NCBI RefSeq assembly: GCF_014279595.1
Contig: NZ_CP047943.1
Coordinates: forward strand, 2,044,422 to 2,108,421
Source: Synechococcus sp. RS9909
Lineage (GTDB): Bacteria > Cyanobacteriota > Cyanobacteriia > PCC-6307 > Cyanobiaceae
Direction: 5' to 3'
Length of the DNA stretch: 64,000 bases
Shown here: piece after piece, positions 26,594 to 34,288 of the stretch
Layout of the letters: every line of letters begins with the position of its first letter
Numbering within the stretch: position 1 is the stretch's first letter
Position numbers and translations under genes: made by a program
Notes under the pieces: model-generated
What the model was told of the DNA's origin: nothing
Database searches by the model: none
The model's input: only the letters and a program-made list of their open reading frames with translations

Positions 26594-27994
26594 ATGACGC
26601 GCACCGTGGTCGTGGGTCTGGGACGCTCGGGAATCGGAGCGGCACGGTTGCTACGGGCGCAGGGGAAAACCGTCACCGTGCTGGAGCGGCTTGAAGGTGA
26701 CAGCCAGACGCGGCGAGCCAGAGATCTGATCAATCAGGGGATCGAGGTGCAGCTCGGTCGTCCACTCACCCTGCCGAGTTTCGCGCCATGGCTCGACGAC
26801 CTCGAGGCCGTGGTGGTGAGTCCTGGGATCGACTGGAATCACCCCACTCTGGAGGCCTTGCGGCAACAGGGGGTGGCCGTGATCGGCGAAATGGCCCTGG
26901 CCTGGCAGTTCCTCAACAGAACGCCTTGGATTGGCATCACGGGAACCAACGGCAAAACCACGGTGACCCAACTGCTGCAGCACGTGCTCAGCTCAGGCGG
27001 ACTGCACGCCCCCATGGCAGGCAACGTGGGCCATTCCGCCACTGAATTGGCCCTGAGCCTGAGTGCAGTAGCGCCCAATGATGGCGACCCTGCCACCCCA
27101 GATTGGCTGGTGATGGAGATGAGCAGCTATCAGATCGAAGCTGCCGCGATCGTGGCCCCTCGCATCGGCATCTGGACGACGCTGACGCCCGACCACCTGG
27201 AACGACACGGCACGCTGGAGGCCTATCGCGCCATTAAACGGGGACTGCTCGAGCGCTCGCAGATTCGCATTTTCAATGCCGATGACTCCGACCTGAGCCG
27301 CCAGCGGGCGAGCTGGGACCACGGCCTCTGGATCAGCGCTGCGGGGGCTGGCGACGGGGCAACGGCCGCTGATCTCTGGTGCGATGCCGAGGGCGTTGTT
27401 CATTGCAGGCGCCGGGGCCCCCTGTTCCCAGCCAGCGCACTGGCCATGCCAGGAGATCACAACCGCCAGAACATGCTGTTGGTAACCGCCGCGGCCCTGG
27501 AGGCGGGGCTGGAACCCGAGGTGATCGCCGCGGCCCTGCGCACCTTCCCGGGGGTGCCCCACCGCCTCGAACGGCTGGGAGAGCTCAAGGGCATGCAGGT
27601 GTTCAACGACAGCAAAGCCACCAATTTTGATGCGGCCGTGGTGGCCCTCCGCTCCGTGCCCAGGCCAGCGGTCGTGCTCGCCGGGGGCCAGACCAAGCAA
27701 GGGGAGGCAGGTGAATGGCTCACCCTGATGGGCGAACGCAGCTGCGCGGTTGTGCTGTATGGCAGTGGCGCCGAGGAACTCGCCAACCTGCTCAGCTCCA
27801 GCGGTTACCCCGGCCAGATCAGACGCTGCGACGACCTGGACGCAGCCGTGCCGATCGCACTCGACCTCGGCCGTCAGTTGCGTGCGGGCACGCTGCTGCT
27901 GTCGCCGGCCTGCGCCAGCTTCGACCAATACAGCGATTTCGAAGCACGAGGCGACCATTTCCGCACGCTGATCGCCACGCAGCTGAGCACCTAA
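26594..27994 (+). CDS. murD: UDP-N-acetylmuramoyl-alanine-D-glutamate ligase MurD
   Basis: MurD adds D-Glu to UDP-MurNAc-L-Ala in peptidoglycan synthesis. The 466-residue protein has the N-terminal Rossmann-like domain (TVVVGLGRSGIGAARLL) and the Mur-ligase ATP motif IGITGTNGKTTVTQLLQ. MEMSSYQIEAA, TLTPDHLERHGTLEAY and the C-terminal VFNDSKATNFDAAVVAL and LSPACASFDQYSDFEARGDHF are also typical. Length and motif order are standard. It is separated from the EVE-domain gene by 26 bp. Confidence 0.96.
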   Translation: MTRTVVVGLGRSGIGAARLLRAQGKTVTVLERLEGDSQTRRARDLINQGIEVQLGRPLTLPSFAPWLDDLEAVVVSPGIDWNHPTLEALRQQGVAVIGEMALAWQFLNRTPWIGITGTNGKTTVTQLLQHVLSSGGLHAPMAGNVGHSATELALSLSAVAPNDGDPATPDWLVMEMSSYQIEAAAIVAPRIGIWTTLTPDHLERHGTLEAYRAIKRGLLERSQIRIFNADDSDLSRQRASWDHGLWISAAGAGDGATAADLWCDAEGVVHCRRRGPLFPASALAMPGDHNRQNMLLVTAAALEAGLEPEVIAAALRTFPGVPHRLERLGELKGMQVFNDSKATNFDAAVVALRSVPRPAVVLAGGQTKQGEAGEWLTLMGERSCAVVLYGSGAEELANLLSSSGYPGQIRRCDDLDAAVPIALDLGRQLRAGTLLLSPACASFDQYSDFEARGDHFRTLIATQLST

Positions 27995-28020
27995 CCTCGG
28001 CGCAGGAAACGGACATCGCC

Positions 28021-28482
28021 TTGGCCTACTGGCTGATGAAAAGTGAGCCGGATGCCTACAGCATCGAGGATCTTGCCCGAGACAGCACCACCCTCTGGGA
28101 TGGAATCCGGAATTATCAGGCTCGCAATTTCATGCGCAGCATGAACGTGGGCGATCGTGCTTTTTTCTATCACTCCAACTGCAAACCACCGGGAATCGTG
28201 GGGCTGATGGAAGTGGTGGAGACCGGCCTGGTGGATCCCAGCCAGTTCGATCCGAGCTCGAAGTATCACGATCCGGCCTCCAAGCCGGAGTCGCCACGCT
28301 GGGACTGCGTGAAGCTCCGCTATCTGGGGGTCTTCAGCGCGATCTTGAGCCTGGAGGCCTTACGCAACACCTACAGCGACGACGATCTGGCGGTGGTGAG
28401 GCGCGGCAACCGCCTCTCCATCCTGCCGGTGCCCGAGGCAATCGCCACGGATCTGCTGCAACGCCTTGGCGAGCTCCAGTAA
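28021..28482 (+). CDS. EVE-domain protein
   Basis: The 153-residue protein is a stand-alone EVE (PUA-like) domain. AYWLMKSEPDAYSIEDLA is the typical opening, LWDGIRNYQARNFMR the conserved block, and NVGDRAFFYHSNCKPPGIVGLMEV the central strand-loop. These domains are thought to bind modified bases. A TTG at 28021 gives the family-typical N-terminus (M)AYWLMKSEP. An ATG at 28036 would remove the first strand. It is downstream of murD and directly followed by a membrane-protein gene. Confidence 0.88.
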   Translation: MAYWLMKSEPDAYSIEDLARDSTTLWDGIRNYQARNFMRSMNVGDRAFFYHSNCKPPGIVGLMEVVETGLVDPSQFDPSSKYHDPASKPESPRWDCVKLRYLGVFSAILSLEALRNTYSDDDLAVVRRGNRLSILPVPEAIATDLLQRLGELQ

Positions 28483-28489
28483 CGGCGCA

Positions 28490-29203
28490 GTGCCGAGCGG
28501 AAGGGAGGTCCTCCCCCTGGCCACGGTGTTGCCACGGGCCTGGATCGGATTCAGCAAAGCCCCGTGGCGCTGTGTGGGCCTGGCGGCCTTGATTCTGATC
28601 ACCCTGATGGGACCAGGGGTGCTGGCCAGCGACATGCAACGCAGTGGCTGGCCCCTGATTGCGAGCCTGGGCCACCTGCTCGTGGCCTGCAGTCTGCTGC
28701 TGCCGATCGCTCCCGCCGTGGCGTTGCTGCAGCTGGCGGATCAACTGCTCCCCGGCCCGGGAGCCGCTCCAGAAGGCCACAACCATCCCCAACCCACCAC
28801 AAGGCTCTGGCTCTGGCGTCAGGGCGTGGCACTGCTGCTTCTCGAGCTGCTGATCCTGGCCGGCGGACTGACGGGCCTGAAGCTGCTGTACGACCTCTTG
28901 ATCGCCCAGAGCGGCGTCTTGGCTGGAGCAGCCCTGCTCGCTGGCGGACTGGCTCTCAGCGTCTGGACAGCCGGGCAGCTGCTGGCCTTCCCGTTGCTGG
29001 TCCATCACCGGCATCGACCCCTGGCTGCCATGGAGCACAGCAGTCGCCTGGTGAATGGCAACCGCCTCAAGGTGCTGGCCCTGATCGGGCTTCTTCTCGG
29101 ACTCAATGCCGTGGGACTGATGGGTGCCTGCCTCGGGCTGCTCATCAGCCTCCCCTTGAGCGCCTTGGTTCTGATGGCCAGCTGCCGGACTCAGACGTCC
29201 TGA
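28490..29203 (+). CDS. Conserved multi-pass membrane protein, function unknown
   Basis: The 237-residue product has about six hydrophobic segments. Examples are WRCVGLAALILITLMGPGVL, PLIASLGHLLVACSLLLPIA and VALLLLELLILAGGLTGLKLL, with a final LLIGLLLGLN..GLMGACLGLLIS pair. A Leu/Ala-rich composition and no charged catalytic motif suggest an uncharacterised integral membrane protein. The GTG at 28490 starts 7 bp after the EVE gene stop. A TTG at 28466 would overlap it. It converges on the DUF2811 gene with a 13-bp overlap. No family is recognised with confidence. Confidence 0.75.
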   Translation: MPSGREVLPLATVLPRAWIGFSKAPWRCVGLAALILITLMGPGVLASDMQRSGWPLIASLGHLLVACSLLLPIAPAVALLQLADQLLPGPGAAPEGHNHPQPTTRLWLWRQGVALLLLELLILAGGLTGLKLLYDLLIAQSGVLAGAALLAGGLALSVWTAGQLLAFPLLVHHRHRPLAAMEHSSRLVNGNRLKVLALIGLLLGLNAVGLMGACLGLLISLPLSALVLMASCRTQTS

Positions 29204-29520
29204 AGCAAGGACTGGCGACAGAACAGATTGCCCACATAGAGACGGGTGATCGACCTGGAGCTGACCCCGTTCTGCACCAGAAACCCAGCCAGTGCGGCCT
29301 GCACCAGGCGGTAGTGGTCCCAGTTGGGGTGTCGCTCGATGAAACGACGCATGGCCTGCTGGAGCGGTTCGGGAAGCTCGGTCTGAAAACTCACGGTCGC
29401 GGTTTCAGCCACCTGGGGGGCGGGAGCTCGATGACCTGAGGGCGCCCCAACCGACACAGGCGCCCCTGCTTCCGCAACCTCAGCTGTGTTCATCACCCGC
29501 ATGTCGTGCACTGACCGCAT
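29191..29520 (-). CDS. DUF2811-family small protein
   Basis: The 109-residue product carries a core matching the DUF2811 family of cyanobacteria: FQTELPEPLQQAMRRFIERHPNWDHYRLVQAALAGFLVQNG, then SRSITRLYVGNLF. Function is unknown. The N-terminal 40 residues are Ala/Val/Pro-rich and variable. The ATG at 29520 has a GAGGGG six bases upstream, which favours it over the in-frame ATGs at 29502 and 29493. Its upstream region contains one of the DnaA-box-like sites, so its transcription may respond to replication status (inference). Confidence 0.82.
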   Translation of the reverse strand: MRSVHDMRVMNTAEVAEAGAPVSVGAPSGHRAPAPQVAETATVSFQTELPEPLQQAMRRFIERHPNWDHYRLVQAALAGFLVQNGVSSRSITRLYVGNLFCRQSLLQDV

Positions 29521-29828
29521 CCCAGACCCCTCAAACGCTCACCAGTTCTCCACACCCTGAGGGCGACGTCAAGCGGCAAATGCGACGCCCTTCCAAGCGG
29601 TTCTCCCGATAAGACTCCAGGCACAAAGCCCTTTCCTGGCCTGTGATGCGGTGAAGAGTCCGAGACAAGCCGCCTCGCGCCGCCCGTCAAGGGAGCGAGA
29701 GCCAGAAAGCCGACTTTTCCACAGTCGAAGCCCATGCGCGCCATTCCAAGCAAAAGCCTGTGGAAAAGCTCCTCAAGACCACGCGGCAAACCGTGGAAAA
29801 ACAAAAACGAGAAAATGATCAGCAGGGC
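29521..29828. other. 308-bp intergenic region with clustered DnaA-box-like sites
   Basis: No convincing gene is seen here. The region contains TTTTCCACA at 29715-29723 and its inverse complement TGTGGAAAA at 29759-29767, both exact matches to what I recall as the cyanobacterial DnaA box. TTTTCCACG (reverse strand, 29792-29800) and TTCTCCACA at 29546-29554 are one-mismatch relatives. An A-rich patch (29797-29818) lies at the right end. It could be a replication origin, a DnaA-titration site, or DnaA-regulated promoters. Confidence 0.6.
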
Positions 29829-30209
29829 TTATGAAGGCGGGGAGTCCCAGAGCGTTCTCACCGCTGCCGCCATCGCCTGGGCTGCGGGGGCCGGCCAATG
29901 CCCTTCCACGCCCCGTTCCCCCAGGGTGTCGTCCTGCAGAACCACCCGCAGATCCCATTGATCGCGATCACCATCGAGACACCCCCACCAGGGCAAGCGC
30001 TCCAACTCCAGGCTCAAAGCCTCTTCAGCCATCAACTGATCGACCAGCGCTCGATGCTGCTCCACCAGGGCGGTGATCAGGGAGACAAGCTCGCGCCACT
30101 CGTCTCCGGTCAACTCAAAAGCCCATCCCTCACCACCAATCAAGACGGGATAGCGGCAGCGGGAAGGATCCCAGGCCAGGCGCCAACCGGGCCCCTCGCG
30201 CTGAATCAT
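29829..30209 (-). CDS. DUF1818-family protein
   Basis: The 126-residue product matches the cyanobacterial DUF1818 family: [38 protein letters not shown] near the start, [22 protein letters not shown] in the middle, and [14 protein letters not shown] near the end. Its function is unknown, though conservation across cyanobacteria suggests a housekeeping or photosynthesis-related role. The ATG at 30209 overlaps the rpoZ stop (ATGA), indicating translational coupling with the RNA polymerase omega subunit. Confidence 0.85.
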   Translation of the reverse strand: MIQREGPGWRLAWDPSRCRYPVLIGGEGWAFELTGDEWRELVSLITALVEQHRALVDQLMAEEALSLELERLPWWGCLDGDRDQWDLRVVLQDDTLGERGVEGHWPAPAAQAMAAAVRTLWDSPPS

Positions 30210-30430
30210 CCAGGCAGAAGGTCAGGTTGGTCCTGCTCGTCGCTCAGCTCAACGATGGCCCGTTGCACCGGCTTGACACTGGATTCCTCCAACAAACCAT
30301 CGAAATCGTCGAAGCGACGCTGCTTGGCGCGGAAGGCAATGCGCACCGTGGTGAGGTAGCGATTACTCGACTGGCGGATCAGACTTTCGCCCCGTTTGGC
30401 GAGATCCTGGGCACTGACACCGGCACTCAT
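30206..30430 (-). CDS. rpoZ: RNA polymerase omega subunit RpoZ
   Basis: Omega binds the beta' subunit and helps assemble RNA polymerase. The 74-residue product contains [37 protein letters not shown], typical of cyanobacterial RpoZ, followed by a variable C-terminus with [19 protein letters not shown]. The ATG at 30430 is preferred over a GTG immediately upstream. It is followed by DUF1818 with a 4-bp overlap, so the two form a small operon. Confidence 0.9.
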   Translation of the reverse strand: MSAGVSAQDLAKRGESLIRQSSNRYLTTVRIAFRAKQRRFDDFDGLLEESSVKPVQRAIVELSDEQDQPDLLPG

Positions 30431-30463
30431 CACGCGCGACCAATCGAAGCTTGAACCTTCACC

Positions 30464-30748
30464 TTAATTGAGCAGGTCGCTGTGAAAGGGAACGTGCATG
30501 GGATAGCTGCGCTGCAGCGACCCCGGCACCCTGAGCACGATCTGACGACCGAGCCCCATGGCCGCCAGGGGGCGGCGCACCAGCTCCAACAAACCACTGA
30601 TCTCCTCGAGATGGCTGGCATCGAGGCACTCGATCCGAACACTGCCCCAGCTGCGCGAGATCCTGCAATCCCGCAGCGGTTCGAGCTTCGCCTCCAGCAG
30701 CGGCTCCTCGCGGTAAAAGGACAACACCAGACGCTGCAAGCGGTCCAT
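30464..30748 (-). CDS. Unrecognised 94-residue protein
   Basis: I do not recognise a family. From the ATG at 30748 the product is MDRLQRLVLSFYREEPLLEA followed by LRDCRISRSWGSVRIECLDASH and PLAAMGLGRQIVLRVPGS, ending in PMHVPFHSDLLN. It looks like a compact alpha/beta protein. Divergent from the Hsp70-like gene with only 39 bp between starts, it is probably a real gene. A longer frame upstream to 31000 would run antisense through the Hsp70 gene and is rejected. It lies upstream of rpoZ on the same strand (33 bp apart) and could be in the same transcript. Confidence 0.7.
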   Translation of the reverse strand: MDRLQRLVLSFYREEPLLEAKLEPLRDCRISRSWGSVRIECLDASHLEEISGLLELVRRPLAAMGLGRQIVLRVPGSLQRSYPMHVPFHSDLLN

Positions 30749-30787
30749 ACCGATCCTCTTTAGTCTCACCACATCTCCAACCTGCCC

Positions 30788-32422
30788 ATGGCAGCGGATC
30801 CCCCCCCGGCGGACGAAGAAAACCTTCAGGTTTCCCCCCGCAGCGGCACCCTGGCCATCGACCTCGGCAGCACCACCACCGTGGTGGCCTTCCAGGCGGA
30901 TGGCTCCAGGCACCTGGAACCGGTTGATCTGCCACCGATCAGCCGCACACCAGGCGAAGTTCCCAGCCTGTTGTGGCTCAAAGACAGCCAAGACACCCAC
31001 CCCCTGGTGGGCCGCCAGGTGATCGACAGCGGCCTGAATACCTGGGATGGGCCGGAACTGCTCAGGGATTTCAAACGCTCGATCGCAGGCAGCAGCCCAG
31101 AATCAGGCGAGGCCGGCCGCAACCTCTCAGCGCAGGAGGCCGCCGAACGGTTGCTGGCAGAGATCTGGCGTCGCCTGCCGAACCAGCTGACCGTGCACCG
31201 CTTGGTGCTCACAGCGCCGATCGACCATTACCGCGGCTACCGCCACTGGTTGCTGCGTGCCTGCGAGGCGCTGCCCGTCGACGCCATCGCCCTGGTGGAT
31301 GAACCGACGGCAGCGGCCCTCGGCGCGGGATTACCCCCCGGCTCCAAGCTGCTGGTGGTGGATCTGGGGGGGAGCACCATCGACATGGCGTTGGTGGCCC
31401 TCGAGGGGGGCGAAGGACGGGCGGCACCCCTGGCCCAGCTGCTGCGCTTCAACGGCCGGATGCTGGGATCCAGTCGTCAGGCCCTTCGCTGCGCCAGGGT
31501 GCTGGGAAAAGCAGGCTTGCGCCTGGGCGGCAGGGATCTGGACCACTGGATCCTCGATCACCTCACAGGCGCGAGCCGAACCGCTGAGGGCGTGCTGCCG
31601 TTGGCCCTGCTCAACGCGGCGGAGCGGCTGAAATGCCGCCTGAGCGATCCAGACCTCGAGGCGCAAACCAGCGTCACGGAACTCGCCGTCACCAGCCATG
31701 ATGCGGCGCCCTGTGAGCTGCGTCTGAACCGAGAGGAGCTGAACCGTTTGCTGCAGGCGCGCGGCCTGGTTGAGGCCCTGGATGATCTGCTGGAGCAGAC
31801 CCTCGCCGGCGGCCGCCGCCACGGGGTGAACCTGGAGGACCTGCAGGGGGTGATGGCGGTTGGAGGCGGCGCTCGACTGCCCCTGCTGCGCAATTGGCTG
31901 GAACGTCGCACCAGGCCCGTTCCCCTGCTCACGCCCGCCCCGGTGGAGGCGGTCGCCCGTGGCGCCCTGGCCCTGACTCCGGGGGTTCAGATCCGGGACG
32001 TGCTGCGTCACGGTGTGTCCCTGCGCTGCTGGGACCGGCGCAGCAACCGCCATCACTGGCACCCGCTGTTCATGGCTGGACAGACCTGGCCCACCACCAC
32101 GCCCCTGGAGATCGTCCTCGCCGCAGGACGCGACGACCAGAGGCAGGTGGAGCTGGTGCTGGGGGAACCCGAAGTGGTCGGACACCACGATGTGGTGTTT
32201 CGCCACGGCCTGCCGACCCTGCAGTCGAGTGACCGCGCCCCCCGCATCCGTGTCTGGGATGGCGACCCTGTCGCCGTGCCGCTCCAGCCAGCGGGGAAAG
32301 CTGGCGAAGACTGCCTGCGACTGCGCTGGTCTCTCGACGCTGCTTCCCAGCTGCGCGTGGGGATAGAGGATCTCCGCAACGGCAAATCCCTGCCCTCTCT
32401 CGTCCTCGGCACCGTGAGATAA
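30788..32422 (+). CDS. Hsp70-like protein lacking a helical lid
   Basis: The 544-residue protein has an actin-like ATPase domain. TLAIDLGSTTTVVAF (residues 21-35) is the phosphate-1 loop, LLVVDLGGSTIDMALVAL the phosphate-2 loop, and GVMAVGGGARLPLLRNWLERR the adenosine motif. After about residue 400 comes a substrate-binding beta-domain (HGVSLRCWDRRSNRHHWHPLF, AGQTWPTTTPLEIVLA), then the protein ends without a DnaK-like helical lid or EEVD-type tail. DnaK is about 640 residues. Such divergent Hsp70s occur in cyanobacteria with unknown clients. The adjacent 280-residue membrane-anchored gene (51 bp downstream) could be co-transcribed. Confidence 0.87.
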   Translation: MAADPPPADEENLQVSPRSGTLAIDLGSTTTVVAFQADGSRHLEPVDLPPISRTPGEVPSLLWLKDSQDTHPLVGRQVIDSGLNTWDGPELLRDFKRSIAGSSPESGEAGRNLSAQEAAERLLAEIWRRLPNQLTVHRLVLTAPIDHYRGYRHWLLRACEALPVDAIALVDEPTAAALGAGLPPGSKLLVVDLGGSTIDMALVALEGGEGRAAPLAQLLRFNGRMLGSSRQALRCARVLGKAGLRLGGRDLDHWILDHLTGASRTAEGVLPLALLNAAERLKCRLSDPDLEAQTSVTELAVTSHDAAPCELRLNREELNRLLQARGLVEALDDLLEQTLAGGRRHGVNLEDLQGVMAVGGGARLPLLRNWLERRTRPVPLLTPAPVEAVARGALALTPGVQIRDVLRHGVSLRCWDRRSNRHHWHPLFMAGQTWPTTTPLEIVLAAGRDDQRQVELVLGEPEVVGHHDVVFRHGLPTLQSSDRAPRIRVWDGDPVAVPLQPAGKAGEDCLRLRWSLDAASQLRVGIEDLRNGKSLPSLVLGTVR

Positions 32423-32472
32423 GACGACCGTGGGGTGAGGCGATAGAAAGATGATGATTCCGCCTGATCGCC

Positions 32473-33315
32473 TTGGCGCTGCGCCGCCACACCCTGCCCC
32501 GTTACTGGCTCGGGCTGACCCTGGGAGGTGTCGCCCTGCTGTGTGGTGTCGCCTACTGGTGGGAGCAGCAACTACCCCTACGCCTGCGTGACGCCGCCCA
32601 GCGAGGCGACTTAGAGGCCTGCCTCCGGTACAGCGAACAGCTTGCGGCGCTGCGCTGGCTGGGCCAGAAAGCGCCGAGCGAACAGGCCACCTGTCGGCGC
32701 CGTCAGGCCGAACTGGCCTGGGAGCAAGGCGACCGATCGCAAGCCCTGCGCCTCCAGGAACAGCTGGTGAATTCGGCGATCGGCAGCAGCAGCGAACAAC
32801 AACAGGACCGCCAACGTCTGATGCGTTGGCGCGATCAGCTCCGCAATCAGGCGCTTCTTCGCTTCCGGGAAGGCGATCTCGATGCCGCCATCACCCTGCT
32901 CCAACCGGTCGAGCAAGGGGATGGTCGTCCCGGCACGCGCCTCAGCGACAGCCTGAGGGAAACCTGGAACCGCAACCGCCTCAACCACGAGCGGTTGCTG
33001 GAGATGGTGCAAGACCAGAAATGGTGGGAAGCCCTCTCGCTGCTCAATCAGCTCGACCATCCCTGGTGGCAGCGCAAAGCCCTTGCCGAGAGAGCCAAGG
33101 TGGAAGCGGCGATCGATGCGCTCCGCGATCGGGAGGAGCACCACAGCCACGGTGAGCTGCCGGCCCACACCGTTCCCCAGGCGGAACTCGACGCTGCCGT
33201 GCGACAACGCATTCGCATGGGCATGGATCCCTGGCAGGCCTTCATCTCGGGCTGCGCCGATGTGGGTGGCACGGTGGTCGAGGACGGGCCGGAAAGCCTC
33301 TGCCGCAGGCCCTGA
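32473..33315 (+). CDS. Membrane-anchored helical (TPR-like) protein, unknown function
   Basis: The 280-residue product begins at a TTG with ALRRHTLPRYWLGLTLGGVALLCGVAYWW, an N-terminal membrane anchor. It continues with a Gln/Arg/Leu-rich helical region (AAQRGDLEACLRYSEQLAALRWLGQ, ELAWEQGDRSQALRLQEQL) reminiscent of TPR repeats, and a Cys-containing C-terminus (DPWQAFISGCADVGGTVVEDGPESLC). I cannot assign a function. It is 51 bp downstream of the Hsp70-like gene and 54 bp upstream of ftrV, so the three could form a transcription unit. A partnership with the Hsp70-like protein would be a speculative inference from position. Confidence 0.78.
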   Translation: MALRRHTLPRYWLGLTLGGVALLCGVAYWWEQQLPLRLRDAAQRGDLEACLRYSEQLAALRWLGQKAPSEQATCRRRQAELAWEQGDRSQALRLQEQLVNSAIGSSSEQQQDRQRLMRWRDQLRNQALLRFREGDLDAAITLLQPVEQGDGRPGTRLSDSLRETWNRNRLNHERLLEMVQDQKWWEALSLLNQLDHPWWQRKALAERAKVEAAIDALRDREEHHSHGELPAHTVPQAELDAAVRQRIRMGMDPWQAFISGCADVGGTVVEDGPESLCRRP

Positions 33316-33369
33316 TCGGGCAGACGTCCCCCGGTGCATGACACAATGCGCCCCAGCGACAACGGGCCC

Positions 33370-33591
33370 ATGCAAGCGGGAGACAAGGTGACGGTCTCAA
33401 CCAGCGTCGTGGTCTACAACCACCCCCAGCACCGCGGTGAGGGCTTCGATCTGCAGGGTCAGGAAGGCGAAGTGGTGAGCCTGCTCGGTGAATGGAAGGG
33501 CCGCCCGATCAGCCCCACCCTGCCGGTGGTGGTGGCCTTCGGGCGCTACAAGGCCCACTTCCGGGAAGACGAACTCACCGCGCTGAACTGA
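33370..33591 (+). CDS. ftrV: Ferredoxin-thioredoxin reductase variable subunit FtrV
   Basis: FtrV is the small non-catalytic subunit of ferredoxin-thioredoxin reductase, which passes electrons from photosystem I-reduced ferredoxin to thioredoxins. The 73-residue product reads QAGDKVTVSTSVVVYNHPQH, then FDLQGQEGEVVSLLGEWKGR, ISPTLPVVVAFGRYKAHF and REDEL, matching the SH3-like FtrV fold. The ATG at 33370 gives the expected N-terminus. Other in-frame starts lie upstream (33334, 33346). The catalytic FtrC subunit is not in the window. It overlaps convergent pyrR by 17 bp. Confidence 0.92.
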   Translation: MQAGDKVTVSTSVVVYNHPQHRGEGFDLQGQEGEVVSLLGEWKGRPISPTLPVVVAFGRYKAHFREDELTALN

Positions 33592-34144
33592 CCGACTCAT
33601 CGCGGCGCAGATACACACCTTCCTCACCATCGAGGTCGAGCAAGCGCAGTTCAATGGTTTCCGTGCGTCGTGTCGGCACAACCCGTCCACAGAAATCGGG
33701 TTGGATTGGAAGCTCACGATGGCCGCGATCCACCATCACCAGCAGCAGCACGCGACAGGGTCGCCCCCAGGTCTGGATCGCTTCCAGAGCAGCCCGCACC
33801 GTGCGACCCGTGAAGATCACATCATCCACAAGCACCACCGTGCGGCCCTCGACAGTGATCGGTAGATCGGTGGCCTGCACAAGACGGGTGCCAACCCGAT
33901 CGAGATCATCGCGATAAAAGGTGGGATCCAGGGTGCCCTGGGCAATGGTGCGACCTGTGAGATCCTCCAGCTGCCGGGCCAGAACCCTGGAGAGATGAAC
34001 ACCACGGGTGGGAATGCCGAGCAACAACAGATCATCGATGCTGTCGACCGCTTCCAGCACTTGCGATGACAGGCGGGCCAGCGTGCGCGCCAGCTCCTGG
34101 GCCGAGAGAATTTCAATCCGTTCGGATTCAACAGAACCGGCCAT
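33575..34144 (-). CDS. pyrR: Pyrimidine regulatory protein/uracil phosphoribosyltransferase PyrR
   Basis: PyrR is a PRTase-fold protein that in Bacillus attenuates pyr mRNA and has UPRTase activity. The 189-residue product contains DLLLLGIPTRGVHLSRVLA, the region IAQGTLDPTFYRDDL, and the PRPP-binding motif TVVLVDDVIFTGRTVRAALEAI. VMVDRGHRELPIQPDFCGRVVPTRRTE follows. The ATG at 34144 is preferred over a GTG at 34165. No pyr operon is next to it, so attenuation of a local operon is not visible. It is convergent with ftrV and divergent from gpmI. Confidence 0.93.
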   Translation of the reverse strand: MAGSVESERIEILSAQELARTLARLSSQVLEAVDSIDDLLLLGIPTRGVHLSRVLARQLEDLTGRTIAQGTLDPTFYRDDLDRVGTRLVQATDLPITVEGRTVVLVDDVIFTGRTVRAALEAIQTWGRPCRVLLLVMVDRGHRELPIQPDFCGRVVPTRRTETIELRLLDLDGEEGVYLRRDESVSSAR

Positions 34145-34288
34145 TCTCAACTGCTCGGTTGGCACTCAGTGTATGGCCGAGCCATGGGCGAAAGCTGACG
34201 CATGCCAGGGTTCAAGACTCGAGAGGATGGCCCTCGCGGTAACTTGATTCTGGAGAAGCCCTTAAGAACTGATCTTTGCGGAGTGAAC

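Noticed and set aside
30749-31000. Upstream extension of the 94-residue ORF to 31000
   Set aside because: It runs antisense through the start of the Hsp70-like gene, and the sequence lacks conservation features. The ATG at 30748 is preferred.
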